Positions 32,271 to 45,431 of a stretch of 64,000 nt of DNA are shown one piece after another; positions within the stretch are counted from its first letter, which is position 1, and each line of letters starts with the position of its first letter. The DNA lies in the NCBI RefSeq assembly GCF_019399895.1, contig NC_091873.1, positions 310,001 to 374,000 of the forward strand. Direction: 5' to 3'. The notes under the pieces are model-generated. The model searched no databases, had not been told where the DNA came from, and saw only the letters and a program-made list of their open reading frames with translations. Position numbers and translations under genes: made by a program. This DNA comes from Cardiocondyla obscurior. Taxonomy: Eukaryota > Arthropoda > Insecta > Hymenoptera > Formicidae.

Positions 32271-35101
32271 TGTACATAAAGTAGTTTTTTAATCCGAAGT
32301 ATCTCTCTCCGTGGTAAAGTTTGCGGTGAGACCACACCGGCCGGGCACAAGATGACATACAGAGCCTGTAGTCCCCAGGCTGACTGTTATTATTAAAATA
32401 AAACAGACTCTGTATCATGTAATTAGTATACTAAATCAATTTATATTTAGCAATTATCTTAACAATAAATCCCTTGTAAATATTTAAATTAATAAATCTA
32501 TATTAGCGAATAACTCTATGTTTTAATAGTATAATTAATTAAAAAAGCGCAATTTATAATCAAATTGACTATAGATACCATAATTTTCAACAATCAATCT
32601 TCAACATAATGCTTCTTGATATTTTAGTTTAAATTCAACTATTATCTTAACAATAAGCCTTTTTAATCATTTATATATTAATTCTTCATAACAAGCATCT
32701 TTGTATCTTAATAATATGACCAAAGATCATAATTTAACAATCAATTTCAATAGATAACATAACTTCAACAATCAAGCCGCAAACATGATGCCTTATCAAT
32801 GCCCAAATTTATATTATATTTTTCAATACAATCATAATCAATCCTAAACGCAGTATGAGATTCCGATACTTATAACATAATTAAATACACGCATACTTAA
32901 CTAATTAAATATTTCCAACCCGCCCCATGATAGGTCTCCAATCAACCAATTTATATAAAAAATCATTCATGAACATAAACGATTAAAAGATTCAAAATTA
33001 AATAATATATACAACTAGTTAATAACAATATCAACAACAACGTAAATCAACCAACATATCAATAAATTAAATAAATAAATTCACTAAAAAATGCTGTATA
33101 AAGGCAATAAATAAATAATAATTAATTAGGAAAATAAATTAAGTTAAATAAAATAATAATTAATATATTGCAATCAACCCATCATGAGACATATCAAATA
33201 CTACCTCCCTTCGAATTATAAACCTCCCTTCGAATTATAGACCATCAATTACACATTCTTTAGCATCACAACAGTCTCTCACGTCACCCGTTCAAATCAT
33301 ATTATTATTAGCGATATAATTGTTCATAATCACAAAATATCTCAAAATCAATGTACTTACGTCTTAGACTAGATTATTACTCCGCGAGAATACTCGGCCG
33401 CAAGAGGCCCAAGAATCCTCACATAACACAATTCAATTAATAAAAGCATATTTATTTAAAGAAGTAACATACGGCAGCTAAAAGAGGCGCCAATAATCGT
33501 AAATCCCACTTCAATTTCTGATTTAATAAATTTAAGAATACATTCATTATAGATTCTATCAAATTTCATCAAAATTAAATTAACTAAGTATGTACATATA
33601 ATCTTGCCATTTATTATTTTAAAAACTGCAATAATTTATGAACCGTGCCATATGCAACCTTCAAGTTTAGTATTTATACATAGTTTAAGCTCCAGATTAA
33701 GAATTTCAAATCAAAATTACTCTAACTTCAATTGTTTATAATTTTACTTTTGTACATATGTTACATTTTAAAAATCGATTTTAACCCATAATTTACAAAC
33801 CACTGCCTCGATTCAACTACAATTTACATATCATATACAACTTTTCATTCCGAACAGAGATATCACTTTGGCTTTTCTCTCATATCAACAGTTTCGATTT
33901 TCATTTTTATACTTCTCTTACTTTTCGTTAATATGTACAATTTAATTTTTCCATAATTTATCTATTATTTAACGGATCATTATCAAATTTAGTATTTACA
34001 TAGTATTCGCGGTTTTCAATAAACCTACAACCTCTTTTTAAACCCCAGAGTCACGATTTAATAATTTACCCCCCAACTAAGTATGTACATATAATCTTGT
34101 CATTTATTATTTTAAAAACTGCAATAATTTATGAACCATGCCTTCTGCTACTTTCAAAATCAGTATTTACATATAGTTTCGGCTCCAGATTAAGAATTTC
34201 AAATCAAAATTGCTCTAACTTCAATTGTTTATAATTTCACTTTTGTACATATGTTACATTTTTAAAAATCGATTTTAACCCGTAATTTACAAACCATTGC
34301 CTCGATTCAACTGCAATTTACATATCATATACATCTTTTCATTTAAAATGAGAATATCCCTTCAGTTTTTCACTACAATTAGCAGCTTCAATTTCAACAA
34401 TAATACAATTTCTTTTTCAACTCAATTCATCATAAATATATTGTAACATAATAATCAATCGTATATATAGTCATTAATCATTTTTAACACAGAAAACACA
34501 AACGAATGTCATTCTCTATTGCCTCATTACTCAATCTTTCGCATTTTATTATCAAATTAATATTAATTTTAACAATTCTACATTATTTATCATTTGAACA
34601 ACTTCTCTTAAGCTTCATCACTTAATATCTTGCACAACGTTTTGCTGCTAGAGTCGGTTAGCAAACTAATACAGAATTATCTATCAATACTTCTCATTCT
34701 CTCTATTGTGAACTTTAAAACTTAATAACATTCGCCTGTACATTTTAATTAGCTTTTATACAACGGACCATCATTTATTCTTCACTCATACTTACAAGAA
34801 CACTTTTTAATCATAATTCAGTATATAGTCACAATCAATATTCATTAAATAGGCAATTATAAGGGGAACAATAGATAAATAAATAATACACAGTATTCAG
34901 CTCAGACAACATTTTAATTTACAAAATTCCTTAGAATCTAATCGACAGACTCAGGACGGGAGCTATTGCCATTATTTAACGTCCCGGCAATGCCTCAATA
35001 GAGGCGATAATTCAATGATGAAGCGATGAGCGACAGCTGGGTCTCCACCAACCACAAACCTCATCCACAAACATCAAAAAATAATTAGCTCAAAACCTTC
35101 T
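32271..35101 (-). other. Long AT-rich non-coding region upstream of ORF1, copy A
   Basis: 2.8 kb without ORFs, strongly AT-rich on the minus-strand 5' side of ORF1. It lies between ORF0 and ORF1 and probably forms an internal untranslated or promoter region of the element. It contains two 270-bp direct repeats, listed separately, and a doublet CCTCCCTTCGAATTATA at 33206-33245. Confidence 0.6.
33586..34350 (-). repeat. 270-bp direct repeat pair, copy A
   Basis: 33586-33850 and 34076-34350 are about 90% identical, sharing the segments CTAAGTATGTACATATAATC, CTCCAGATTAAGAATTTCAA and TGCCTCGATTCAAC in the same order. The offset is about 490 bp, so a unique 225-bp segment separates them. Duplicated upstream modules are common in LINE promoters. 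Confidence 0.85.
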
Positions 35102-36223
35102 CTAGGTGACGCCATAAACTAGAGAGCCACAAGAATATTCTGGTGACCTTCTACCGCACATGTAAACATACTGTCGGAAGGCGAGATTCAACAACAGAGA
35201 AGGCGTTTTATATAGCGGGGATCTGCACAAACATCCAATGTAATTTTGAATAGGAAACACATAAGAAGTATCAATTTTCCAATTAGTATTAGTAGAAAAG
35301 TCGCCAAAGAACTTAGACCGCCTAGCAATCAAATAAGCAGAACCACGTGGAGGTATGATTTTAACATCTCCAGGAATAGGGTTCGCAATACGATCAGCGA
35401 TAACACCTGAAACACTAGTATCTGCATAATGATAGCAATCTCTCGGGATAACAGCACTTAATCCAGTCATGCAGGCTTTTAAATTTTCCTTAAGAATAAG
35501 ATTCTCAGGATAAGCCAACCTCAAACGAATCTTGTCGGCACAAGACAAATAATTAGATAAATGTCTAGTAATAACCACATTCATGAAAGGGCTGTTAGAC
35601 TGCTCCAGGGGTGCGATGGATTTGCTCCCTTGTGGATCAAACAAACAATCAGAATCAGTAGAACACGATGCATAAGCTGAAGTCTCATCAAAGATATATT
35701 CGGGAGCTGGTGGAGAAAAATGGCTAGTATCACCAATAGGTGAAGCATTAACCAAAATAGCTCCAGATTCAAGCTTAATGTATGGTGGATTATCATCACC
35801 AATAACATGTTCTTCCTTAATCTCAGGATAAATGCCAATCTCATTAGCATCATAATTACAATCGTTCTGTGAACACAGGACCCCACCATCTGTTGAATAA
35901 TATAATAAAGAAAAAAATGGGACGGTAACAGGTGTAGAATCCAAATCGTGATCACGCATCAGATCCAAAAGGGCTTCCGAGTCTTCGATATAACAAGATG
36001 CAGCCTGAGTCGCCATCTTAAAAGCTCTAACGACATCATAATGTCTAGTGGTAATAACGTCAAGCTGATAAAGTTGACCAACAAATTTGTGAGACAAGTC
36101 TTTTAAGACCATATCTCAGTAAATCTTGCTCTTCTCAGTATAGGCCAAATTAAGTTTAATTAAACGGCGCATATACATACGTCGTTCAAACGCAGTTTTC
36201 GAGTTCTTATGTAACTTCGGCAT
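35102..36223 (-). pseudogene. ORF0 of telomeric retrotransposon copy A, unknown protein
   Basis: The frame starts M-P-K-L-H-K-N-S at 36221-36223, meets one TGA at 36116-36118 and continues as 336 codons to 35102. It lies between the TTAGG tract (about 70 bp upstream on this strand) and the ORF1 leader, where R1-clade elements usually have only untranslated sequence. The N-terminus is basic (F-E-R-R-M-Y-M-R-R-L). The middle is acidic with C-S-Q-N-D-C, and the C-terminal half is cysteine- and tyrosine-rich (C-Y-H-Y, C-L-C, C-G-R-R). I do not recognise any domain. It could be a third ORF of the element or a captured host gene. The frame is long against the AT-rich background, which argues it was once coding. 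Confidence 0.55.
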
Positions 36224-36295
36224 AGCAAAGTCAAGAAGGGAATAGACCGTAATAGATAATTACGTCAGCGTATGAAATCATACACTAAATTCGGA

Positions 36296-36338
36296 ACCTA
36301 ACCTAACCTAACCTAACCTAACCTAACCTAACCTAACC
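36296..36338 (+). repeat. Telomeric repeat tract (CCTAA)n
   Basis: About eight uninterrupted CCTAA units. On the minus strand this reads poly(A) of copy B followed by GG(TTAGG)n and then the 5' end of copy A. That is the arrangement of SART-type telomere-specific LINEs, which sit in head-to-tail arrays separated by TTAGG repeats. Confidence 0.95.
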
Positions 36339-36810
36339 TTTTTTTTTTTTTTTTTTTTGTGTGGGGAGAAAATGCAAGTTACGCACACCTGGGGGCCGGA
36401 TCCTCCAGGTAGTGTTGGACTCGCCGCTAACCGGCCATACCAACTAAAAACTCCGCCACGTGCTTGACATCCACAGGACATAACGATAACGAGTAAAACA
36501 GAAAAACGTGCTATTTAATACACATTAGGCTTCGTTCACCCATATCTAGCCCCTACATATACATGTACTTCATAAAATCCGGGATAAAGACAGTAATTAA
36601 TAAAATTTACCACTTAAGAGCGTCTCACATGCATATAGAATCCCCTATTAGGTTTATAAGAGTTTAGCGCTAAAAGGTTCTCGTTTTATATGGAACCTGT
36701 AACCAGTGAGCCGACCTTTAAGAATTTAGATCTAATTATTCCCCCCCCCCTTTGTACATAGTAATTATATAGCAAGAGAGAGAAAATTGTAAATATATTT
36801 ATTGCAAGAG
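36339..36810 (-). other. 3' untranslated region and poly(A), copy B
   Basis: On the minus strand the ORF2 stop at 36811 is followed by about 450 bp with a G-run (complement of the C-run at 36740-36750), then an A-run of about 20 bases (36339-36358) fused to GGTTAGG. No canonical AATAAA directly before the A-run was seen. Confidence 0.7.
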
Positions 36811-37820
36811 TTACCCGGGACTCCACCCCTTCTCTTGTATGACCTGCCTACAAAAATTGCCAAAGACTTTCCAACATTTATTGCTTTGGCACATCCATTC
36901 TATTATCTGGCTCATTCTTAAATCTTGGCAAAAAGCTTCATAGAGCGGGAACCTAAATTCTTCCCATCGGCAGCACTCCCGCAGAGTATGTTCAACCGTA
37001 TCTATTGATTTTTCATCGCAATATTCACATTCAAGCGTCTCAACCTTATTTATTCTATATAAGAAAGGTGAAAATTCGCCGTGCGATGTAAGAAACTGTG
37101 TAATGTAATAGTCTAAACTACCGTGCGCGCGCTTCAGCCATTCTTCAAAATTATCTAATACACATGCTTTCGTCCATTTCGCAACGCTTCCAGAATTCTC
37201 AATATAACTTCTCCAGTTTTCAACCAGCCTTTCGTTCTCTTGCAACTTAATTCTCTTAAGCCTATTCTTTAAGTCTACACCGCCTATAGATCTTTCTTTT
37301 GCCTTTTTAGTTCGTAAGAAAATTCTCCTTCTGGTCGCCGCTAATAATTCAAAGGGAGGAGTCGCCGCCAACATTGTGCATGCCATGTAAGATACCGTCC
37401 GATAGCAACAAATAACCCTACCGCTAAAGGGCTTCTGAATATTCCGCAGAGTTTTAATAATCGCATTTTGCATTTTTGTTCTCCTATACCATACAGCAGC
37501 GCCATATACTACAATAGAACTTATAATATTATAATATAAAAGTCGTTTTTTAGATGATGGCCCTGACATATTTGGTATAATCCGATACAAATTCCTGTCT
37601 ACCTTTGTTACTTTCTCACTTATAAATCTAATATGATCCATAAAATTTAATTTCTCGTCCAACAGTACACCCAAATATTTTAAAAACTTTTTAAACTCTA
37701 CTAGATGACCATCAATATAAATCACTCTATCGACAACAGGTTTCGATCTTCCGGGCTTAAATATAACTATCTCAGTCTTTTCTGGCGCAACTTCCAAATC
37801 TAAACCAAAAATTCTATTAA
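36811..37820 (-). pseudogene. Telomeric retrotransposon copy B, ORF2 C-terminal half
   Basis: Continues ORF2 after the E2 insertion: E-V-A-P-E-K-T-E, the RT segment after the active site; L-K-Y-L-G-V-L-L-D near residue 40; then the RT thumb region. The C-terminal domain has the zinc motif C-E-Y-C with downstream H-x4-C (H-T-L-R-E-C), typical of R1/R2-type LINEs. Excising E2 with one TTAA would restore the frame exactly across the junction, so E2 was the only break in this half. The frame is otherwise open to the stop at 36811. Confidence 0.85.
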
Positions 37821-38214
37821 AATATCTCTGTAGCGCAACGGCTAACAGCGGGCCTGCTAATTTGACGACCGTGCAAGCGCCGGTTCGAGTCCCGTTACGT
37901 ACTTATAATTTTTTTTTTTTTAATTTTTTTTTTATAATACCATGTGCAAAAAAAAATCATATTTTTTATAAATAAATTGTTTATTACGCTGTAACAATTT
38001 ATTTATAAAAAATATAATTCCTCTTTGCACATGGTCATCAAGATGGACAGGACAGAATTGACAAACAGGCAAAGCTAGCAAACAGGCAAAGGTCTGTCAT
38101 TCTTATATGCACGCGTATTACAAGGCTCCAAATGTCGCCACGTTCCGGTACGGAATTTGCGCTTGGCCTGTCATATCGACGCCGTGCAAGTTCGGCGACG
38201 GCTTTAGCTTCCCC
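37821..38214. mobile_element. Element E2, internally deleted copy in ORF2 of copy B
   Basis: 394 bp corresponding to the right 24% of E1, flanked by TTAA (37817-37820 and 38215-38218). The left terminus GGGGAAGC is absent: the retrotransposon flank TTCTATTAA runs straight into the E-internal CTATTAAAATATC. The shared CTATTAA suggests a microhomology deletion of about 1.3 kb after a full-length insertion. Confidence 0.85.
37824..37900 (+). tRNA. tRNA-like sequence in E2
   Basis: TAGCGCAACGGCTAACAG (A-box region), CTGCTAA loop, B box GGTTCGAGTCC, then a T-run at 37910-37920. The T stem pairs GCCGG with CCCGT less well than in E1. Confidence 0.3.
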
Positions 38215-38218
38215 TTAA

Positions 38219-40262
38219 CTTGTTTCTGTGCTAAATCCACCGCATTATTTACCGTACTTCCGTTCGTCATAACAAAAGTATCATCCGCATAGCCAATAAT
38301 CTCGCACTTTGCTGTAGTCTGAATTCTCATAACCGCGTCATATGTAATATTCCATAATAACGGTCCCAAAATCGAGCCTTGCGGAACCCCGGCTTTAACA
38401 TTACGCGATATCTTACCTAGTAATCTACTTGTATATACAATAGTTCTTTTACATAAATAATCGTCTATTATTCTTCTTAAATACGCGGGCACATTCTTAT
38501 CACGAAGCGCCATTCTTATCCTATGCCAAGGAATACTATTGGACGCATTTCGTATATCTAAACTTATTCCTACCACGTATTTCCTTTCCTCGAAAGCCGA
38601 TTCCACCGACGAGACTACTCTTTCCAACGCGCTACATGTCGATCTTCCACTCCGAAATCCATACTGATTTTCAGCTAGTCCGTTGTCAGGAAAATTCTCA
38701 AAGAACTCCACAATCCTCAGCATAATAATCCTTTCCAATATCTTTCCTACTTCATTTAACAAGCATATCGGCCTCGCCTTCGGATCCTCCAGATCAATTT
38801 CCACAGCCTTCGGTATCAGGATCAATCTCGCCTTCTTCCATCCTTCTGGAAAAACTCCCCTCCTCATGCATTTGTTAAAAAGCGTTACTAATACTTCTAT
38901 TATTTTTTCAGGTACTCTCTTCCAGAGGGACGCGGACATTCCATCTGGACCCGGAGCAGCGTAGCCACGACCTTTTCGAATCGCTATTCTAACCTCTTCA
39001 ATCGTGACATTCTGGTAAGTATTCTCCTCCCATTCAATATTTTGCCATACTTTGATAGGATCATGTGTTTCCCCGTCAGAAAAAAGCGAGTCTATCAACC
39101 TTTTTGCAGCATCGTCTTCCAACAGTTCCGTTATCGCAGGTGCCGTTCTTCTCAGCTTATTTAACACAATCTTGAAAGGAAGTCCCCAGGGATCTTCTTC
39201 CAGCGTGTCCATAAGCTCCTTCCAAGACTTAATTTTTGCTTTCTTAATTGCCTTCCTTAAAACTAGCTTACTATTCTTATATCTATTCAACGCGTTTTCT
39301 TTCTGTTCCCTATTAATATCATTTTTCTTTTTAATTCTAGAATAAACCCGCCGTAGTCTGACACACTTTTGCCGCTCATGTTCAATTATATCGTTCCACC
39401 AATAAACTTGCTTATCTTTTAATCCTGGCATATACAATCTGCCCATAGACACCGAACAAGCATCATACATCACCGTTTCGAGCCTTTTCGACATTCTATC
39501 CGGATCCAGATTTTCATCTACTGGAAGCCATTCAAGAATATTCTCAAATAGATCAACATTAAGCTTAGAGCTCTTCCATCGTATGTAATCGTATTTATTT
39601 TTTTTAACTTTATAATTTCTTTTGAATTTAAATTTTTAACTTATCCAATCATGGTCAGAAAGATTCTCCTTTTCTTTTAATACTTTTCATTCGAATACAC
39701 ATTCTGTCACGTCATCGGTGCACATAGTAAGATCCACAACCGAAGAGCCCTGATGCCGATTACATGTGAAATCTAAATTATTCAATATATTCATATTCTT
39801 GTCGAGACACCAATTGTACAATAGCTTCCCTCTCCAATTAGTTTTAATATCCCACTCAATTGAGCGCGCATTAAAATCTCCAGTCAACAATAGATTCCTA
39901 CCTTCACTTAAGTTATATACATTATCTAAATCCAGTATTAAATTATCGAAATCTCTTCTTTCACAATTAGGCGAAATATAAACTGACGCAACATATAGCT
40001 TACCAATTTTAACCGCGATAACAAAATTACTCTTACATACAACTTGTGGAGCCGGTCTTAGCTTATTTGAATCAACATAAATAAAAGATGTTTTTAAATC
40101 GTTTGAATACCATCCTGAGAGTTTAGGTTTCCTTGGCATTTCCGTCGCAAATACAATGTCGTAATCAAATTTCTTAATATATCGTAACAGAATCCCATAC
40201 GCTTCAAAAGACCTATTAAGATTAACCTGCATCATGTCTACGTACTTAATTTTATCCAACAT
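38219..40262 (-). pseudogene. Telomeric retrotransposon copy B, ORF2 endonuclease and RT N-half
   Basis: Same as 27889-29932, shifted by 10330 bp, including both in-frame stops (TGA 39687-39689 and TAA 39636-39638). In this copy it is followed, beyond E2, by the ORF2 C-terminal half at 37820-36811. Endonuclease and RT catalytic motifs are intact; only the stops and E2 disable it. Confidence 0.85.
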
Positions 40263-42600
40263 TATAATAGTCGTCGCGATCTCCAGTATTTACACCTCCG
40301 TTATTAAAATTATAATTACCTCCTCTCCTATTTACATTCTGAGCAGAGTAACAAAAATATGATCCTATCCTGTGCATGCTTCCGTACCCCGCCTCTTGAC
40401 ATAATACACAATTTATTTTTTGTTTACAGTCTCTCATTGCATGGCCCGCCTGTCCACATCGGAAACAATTCTTCGATCTGTCTTCGCTATTTCTGCATGT
40501 ATTAGCCACGTGTCCAAACCTCCAGCACCTATAGCATTGTACCTTGCACGCCCGCGATTGATCCACTTTTGCAATGGACCAGCCCAGCCTCAGTTTTTGT
40601 AAGTTTGTTAATCTATCTATATAAGTTAAGGGGCCTTTAACCCAGCACATATTCATGCGATTTCTCATTTCTCTGATAGGACTCACCACGAAATCAGTTA
40701 TACGCGCTCCCACCGCAGTGGCGATGACCCCCGCAATCTCCTCACACGTGATTGAATGATCAAAATTCGAAATGCGCGCTTCTCCCATTGCTACAGGTCT
40801 CGTTACTTTTGCCTTTCCTCGTAAAACTCCATTTAATCTTTCAAATAGTTTGTCAGCCCTTTCATGATTATCTTTCCCAGGTAACTCGAGCATCAAAGCG
40901 CCCCCCGTTGACATCCTTACTCTCACATTATCGCCGTACTCTGTAAGCGCAACTTCTTTCTTGGCCGCTTTTATAATATCCGCGTACGATTTTTTAATAT
41001 CATCACCATCAGTTTTTATCGCAACAACCGCATTCCTCGGCGCTCGCCTTATTTTATTCACGTTATTCCTCTTCTTCCTATTTCTAACTAGTTCAAAGTT
41101 TAAATCATCCGCTGTTTCTATGTCTGTAGCGTTGTTTCTTCTTCCTTCGAATCGGTTATTATTACTCATATTATCTATAGAGTCATAAATCCCTTTATTT
41201 GCATTTCTACTAATCCTATAGGTCTTCGACGACTCCGTCATCTTCGAGTTGCTATCACCCATGATCGGATTATCCACCGGGGTACTTAAAAATTCTGCCT
41301 GTTTTTTTGCGCGTAATTTGAACAATTTCTCCATTTCCTCATCAATTAGCCTTGTATCCGCGATTATCTCATCCACATTTCTGCGATTCAATCTCTCCGG
41401 CAAAATAAATTTCCCTTTTAATACTTGAGTTATTTTTGGCTTAGATTTAACCCTGAGCGGCAGGTCCACCGGGCGTTTTATATTACCGCTACTCCCTACA
41501 GTCGACAAACCAGTCGGGGTATTTTTAACTTCAATATTTTTATTCTTCAGCTCTTTTTTAATCTTAATGTTTTCCTCCGTTACGTATTTCATTTGTTTTG
41601 TCAACGTCAACATTTGTTCTTATATCTTCTCCATATTTTTAGTTAAGTCTTTTATTTTAACCTTTAATTCTTTATTTTCTTTTTTCTGATCACCATTTAA
41701 CTGCCGCAGATAAGCCGGGTCACCCAAATCGGACGCCCTTTCCATCAGTTTTTCCACAATAATTTTGATGCCGCTCAGTCGATTCTTCATGTTTCCAGAA
41801 GTTCGTCCCTGCAAATTTTTTGACTTTGCGCGACTCGTGTCCACCTCCTCTATCCATTCTATCGCTTTCTCACCCATTTCTCGTATACCAGCACTTTTTT
41901 CTTTCCCTATTACACTTTCAATATTAGACGGCTCCTTAGATATCCTCGACCACTTTCTTTCTTTTTTAACACTGTGCATGCTTATTAGATTTTCTGACGA
42001 TTCATCACTTAGCGATTGTATGTCAAACGGGTTCTCTTCTCTCCCACTTGTTTCGTCCATGCTACTAATAATCGATTTTTTCCTTCTCGCTGTAATAACT
42101 TTCCTCGCGTTAGAAATTCCAATTGAATCTGAGGAGTCCTCCGACGACTCCATCACTGCTTTTCTTTTCATCCGTTTAGGCGTCTCACCTTCGACCACCA
42201 TCTGTTTGGAAGCAGGCGACTCCATTTGCCGGTGTATAACAACCTCGCACGATGGAAGTACATAAGTATCAATTTTATTAACTTCAGTAGTTTCATTCTC
42301 TTCTAGATTATGTATAACAGTTTTTATAGAATCATCCTTATCTATATCCTCCTGAGTTTCGTCTTCAATCTCCTCTTCTTTCTTCTTTTCTCTGCACTTC
42401 AGCGAAGAAGCTCCAGAGATTGCGCCTTCACAACTAGCTTGGCTGACAGATGCATCTGCGGGCGGAGAGGCTGTCGGCACACCCTCCACCTGCCCCTCAC
42501 ATGCTGACGAACGCGCCACGTCGGGAACGTGGTCACGGCGGAGTGGTGACCCATCCAAGAGGTCACCAGTTTTATTTATATTAATAGACATTAGGAACAT
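40252..42600 (-). pseudogene. Telomeric retrotransposon copy B, ORF1
   Basis: Copy of 29922-32270 at +10330, with the same TAA (41620-41622) and the same three zinc knuckles. The one difference I noticed is at 41455 versus 31125 (G for A in CCCTRAGCGG). A one-base difference over this ORF implies a very recent duplication. Confidence 0.85.
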
Positions 42601-45431
42601 TGTACATAAAGTAGTTTTTTAATCCGAAGTATCTCTCTCCGTGGTAAAGTTTGCGGTGAGACCACACCGGCCGGGCACAAGATGACATACAGAGCCTGTA
42701 GTCCCCAGGCTGACTGTTATTATTAAAATAAAACAGACTCTGTATCATGTAATTAGTATACTAAATCAATTTATATTTAGCAATTATCTTAACAATAAAT
42801 CCCTTGTAAATATTTAAATTAATAAATCTATATTAGCGAATAACTCTATGTTTTAATAGTATAATTAATTAAAAAAGCGCAATTTATAATCAAATTGACT
42901 ATAGATACCATAATTTTCAACAATCAATCTTCAACATAATGCTTCTTGATATTTTAGTTTAAATTCAACTATTATCTTAACAATAAGCCTTTTTAATCAT
43001 TTATATATTAATTCTTCATAACAAGCATCTTTGTATCTTAATAATATGACCAAAGATCATAATTTAACAATCAATTTCAATAGATAACATAACTTCAACA
43101 ATCAAGCCGCAAACATGATGCCTTATCAATGCCCAAATTTATATTATATTTTTCAATACAATCATAATCAATCCTAAACGCAGTATGAGATTCCGATACT
43201 TATAACATAATTAAATACACGCATACTTAACTAATTAAATATTTCCAACCCGCCCCATGATAGGTCTCCAATCAACCAATTTATATAAAAAATCATTCAT
43301 GAACATAAACGATTAAAAGATTCAAAATTAAATAATATATACAACTAGTTAATAACAATATCAACAACAACGTAAATCAACCAACATATCAATAAATTAA
43401 ATAAATAAATTCACTAAAAAATGCTGTATAAAGGCAATAAATAAATAATAATTAATTAGGAAAATAAATTAAGTTAAATAAAATAATAATTAATATATTG
43501 CAATCAACCCATCATGAGACATATCAAATACTACCTCCCTTCGAATTATAAACCTCCCTTCGAATTATAGACCATCAATTACACATTCTTTAGCATCACA
43601 ACAGTCTCTCACGTCACCCGTTCAAATCATATTATTATTAGCGATATAATTGTTCATAATCACAAAATATCTCAAAATCAATGTACTTACGTCTTAGACT
43701 AGATTATTACTCCGCGAGAATACTCGGCCGCAAGAGGCCCAAGAATCCTCACATAACACAATTCAATTAATAAAAGCATATTTATTTAAAGAAGTAACAT
43801 ACGGCAGCTAAAAGAGGCGCCAATAATCGTAAATCCCACTTCAATTTCTGATTTAATAAATTTAAGAATACATTCATTATAGATTCTATCAAATTTCATC
43901 AAAATTAAATTAACTAAGTATGTACATATAATCTTGCCATTTATTATTTTAAAAACTGCAATAATTTATGAACCGTGCCATATGCAACCTTCAAGTTTAG
44001 TATTTATACATAGTTTAAGCTCCAGATTAAGAATTTCAAATCAAAATTACTCTAACTTCAATTGTTTATAATTTTACTTTTGTACATATGTTACATTTTA
44101 AAAATCGATTTTAACCCATAATTTACAAACCACTGCCTCGATTCAACTACAATTTACATATCATATACAACTTTTCATTCCGAACAGAGATATCACTTTG
44201 GCTTTTCTCTCATATCAACAGTTTCGATTTTCATTTTTATACTTCTCTTACTTTTCGTTAATATGTACAATTTAATTTTTCCATAATTTATCTATTATTT
44301 AACGGATCATTATCAAATTTAGTATTTACATAGTATTCGCGGTTTTCAATAAACCTACAACCTCTTTTTAAACCCCAGAGTCACGATTTAATAATTTACC
44401 CCCCAACTAAGTATGTACATATAATCTTGTCATTTATTATTTTAAAAACTGCAATAATTTATGAACCATGCCTTCTGCTACTTTCAAAATCAGTATTTAC
44501 ATATAGTTTCGGCTCCAGATTAAGAATTTCAAATCAAAATTGCTCTAACTTCAATTGTTTATAATTTCACTTTTGTACATATGTTACATTTTTAAAAATC
44601 GATTTTAACCCGTAATTTACAAACCATTGCCTCGATTCAACTGCAATTTACATATCATATACATCTTTTCATTTAAAATGAGAATATCCCTTCAGTTTTT
44701 CACTACAATTAGCAGCTTCAATTTCAACAATAATACAATTTCTTTTTCAACTCAATTCATCATAAATATATTGTAACATAATAATCAATCGTATATATAG
44801 TCATTAATCATTTTTAACACAGAAAACACAAACGAATGTCATTCTCTATTGCCTCATTACTCAATCTTTCGCATTTTATTATCAAATTAATATTAATTTT
44901 AACAATTCTACATTATTTATCATTTGAACAACTTCTCTTAAGCTTCATCACTTAATATCTTGCACAACGTTTTGCTGCTAGAGTCGGTTAGCAAACTAAT
45001 ACAGAATTATCTATCAATACTTCTCATTCTCTCTATTGTGAACTTTAAAACTTAATAACATTCGCCTGTACATTTTAATTAGCTTTTATACAACGGACCA
45101 TCATTTATTCTTCACTCATACTTACAAGAACACTTTTTAATCATAATTCAGTATATAGTCACAATCAATATTCATTAAATAGGCAATTATAAGGGGAACA
45201 ATAGATAAATAAATAATACACAGTATTCAGCTCAGACAACATTTTAATTTACAAAATTCCTTAGAATCTAATCGACAGACTCAGGACGGGAGCTATTGCC
45301 ATTATTTAACGTCCCGGCAATGCCTCAATAGAGGCGATAATTCAATGATGAAGCGATGAGCGACAGCTGGGTCTCCACCAACCACAAACCTCATCCACAA
45401 ACATCAAAAAATAATTAGCTCAAAACCTTCT
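42601..45431 (-). other. Long AT-rich non-coding region upstream of ORF1, copy B
   Basis: Duplicate of 32271-35101 with no gene. It contains the same 270-bp repeat pair at about 43916-44180 and 44406-44680. Confidence 0.6.

Noticed and set aside
35581..35955. Hydrophobic 124-codon ORF inside ORF0
   Set aside because: Alternative frame within the longer ORF0 frame, and it lacks an independent context.
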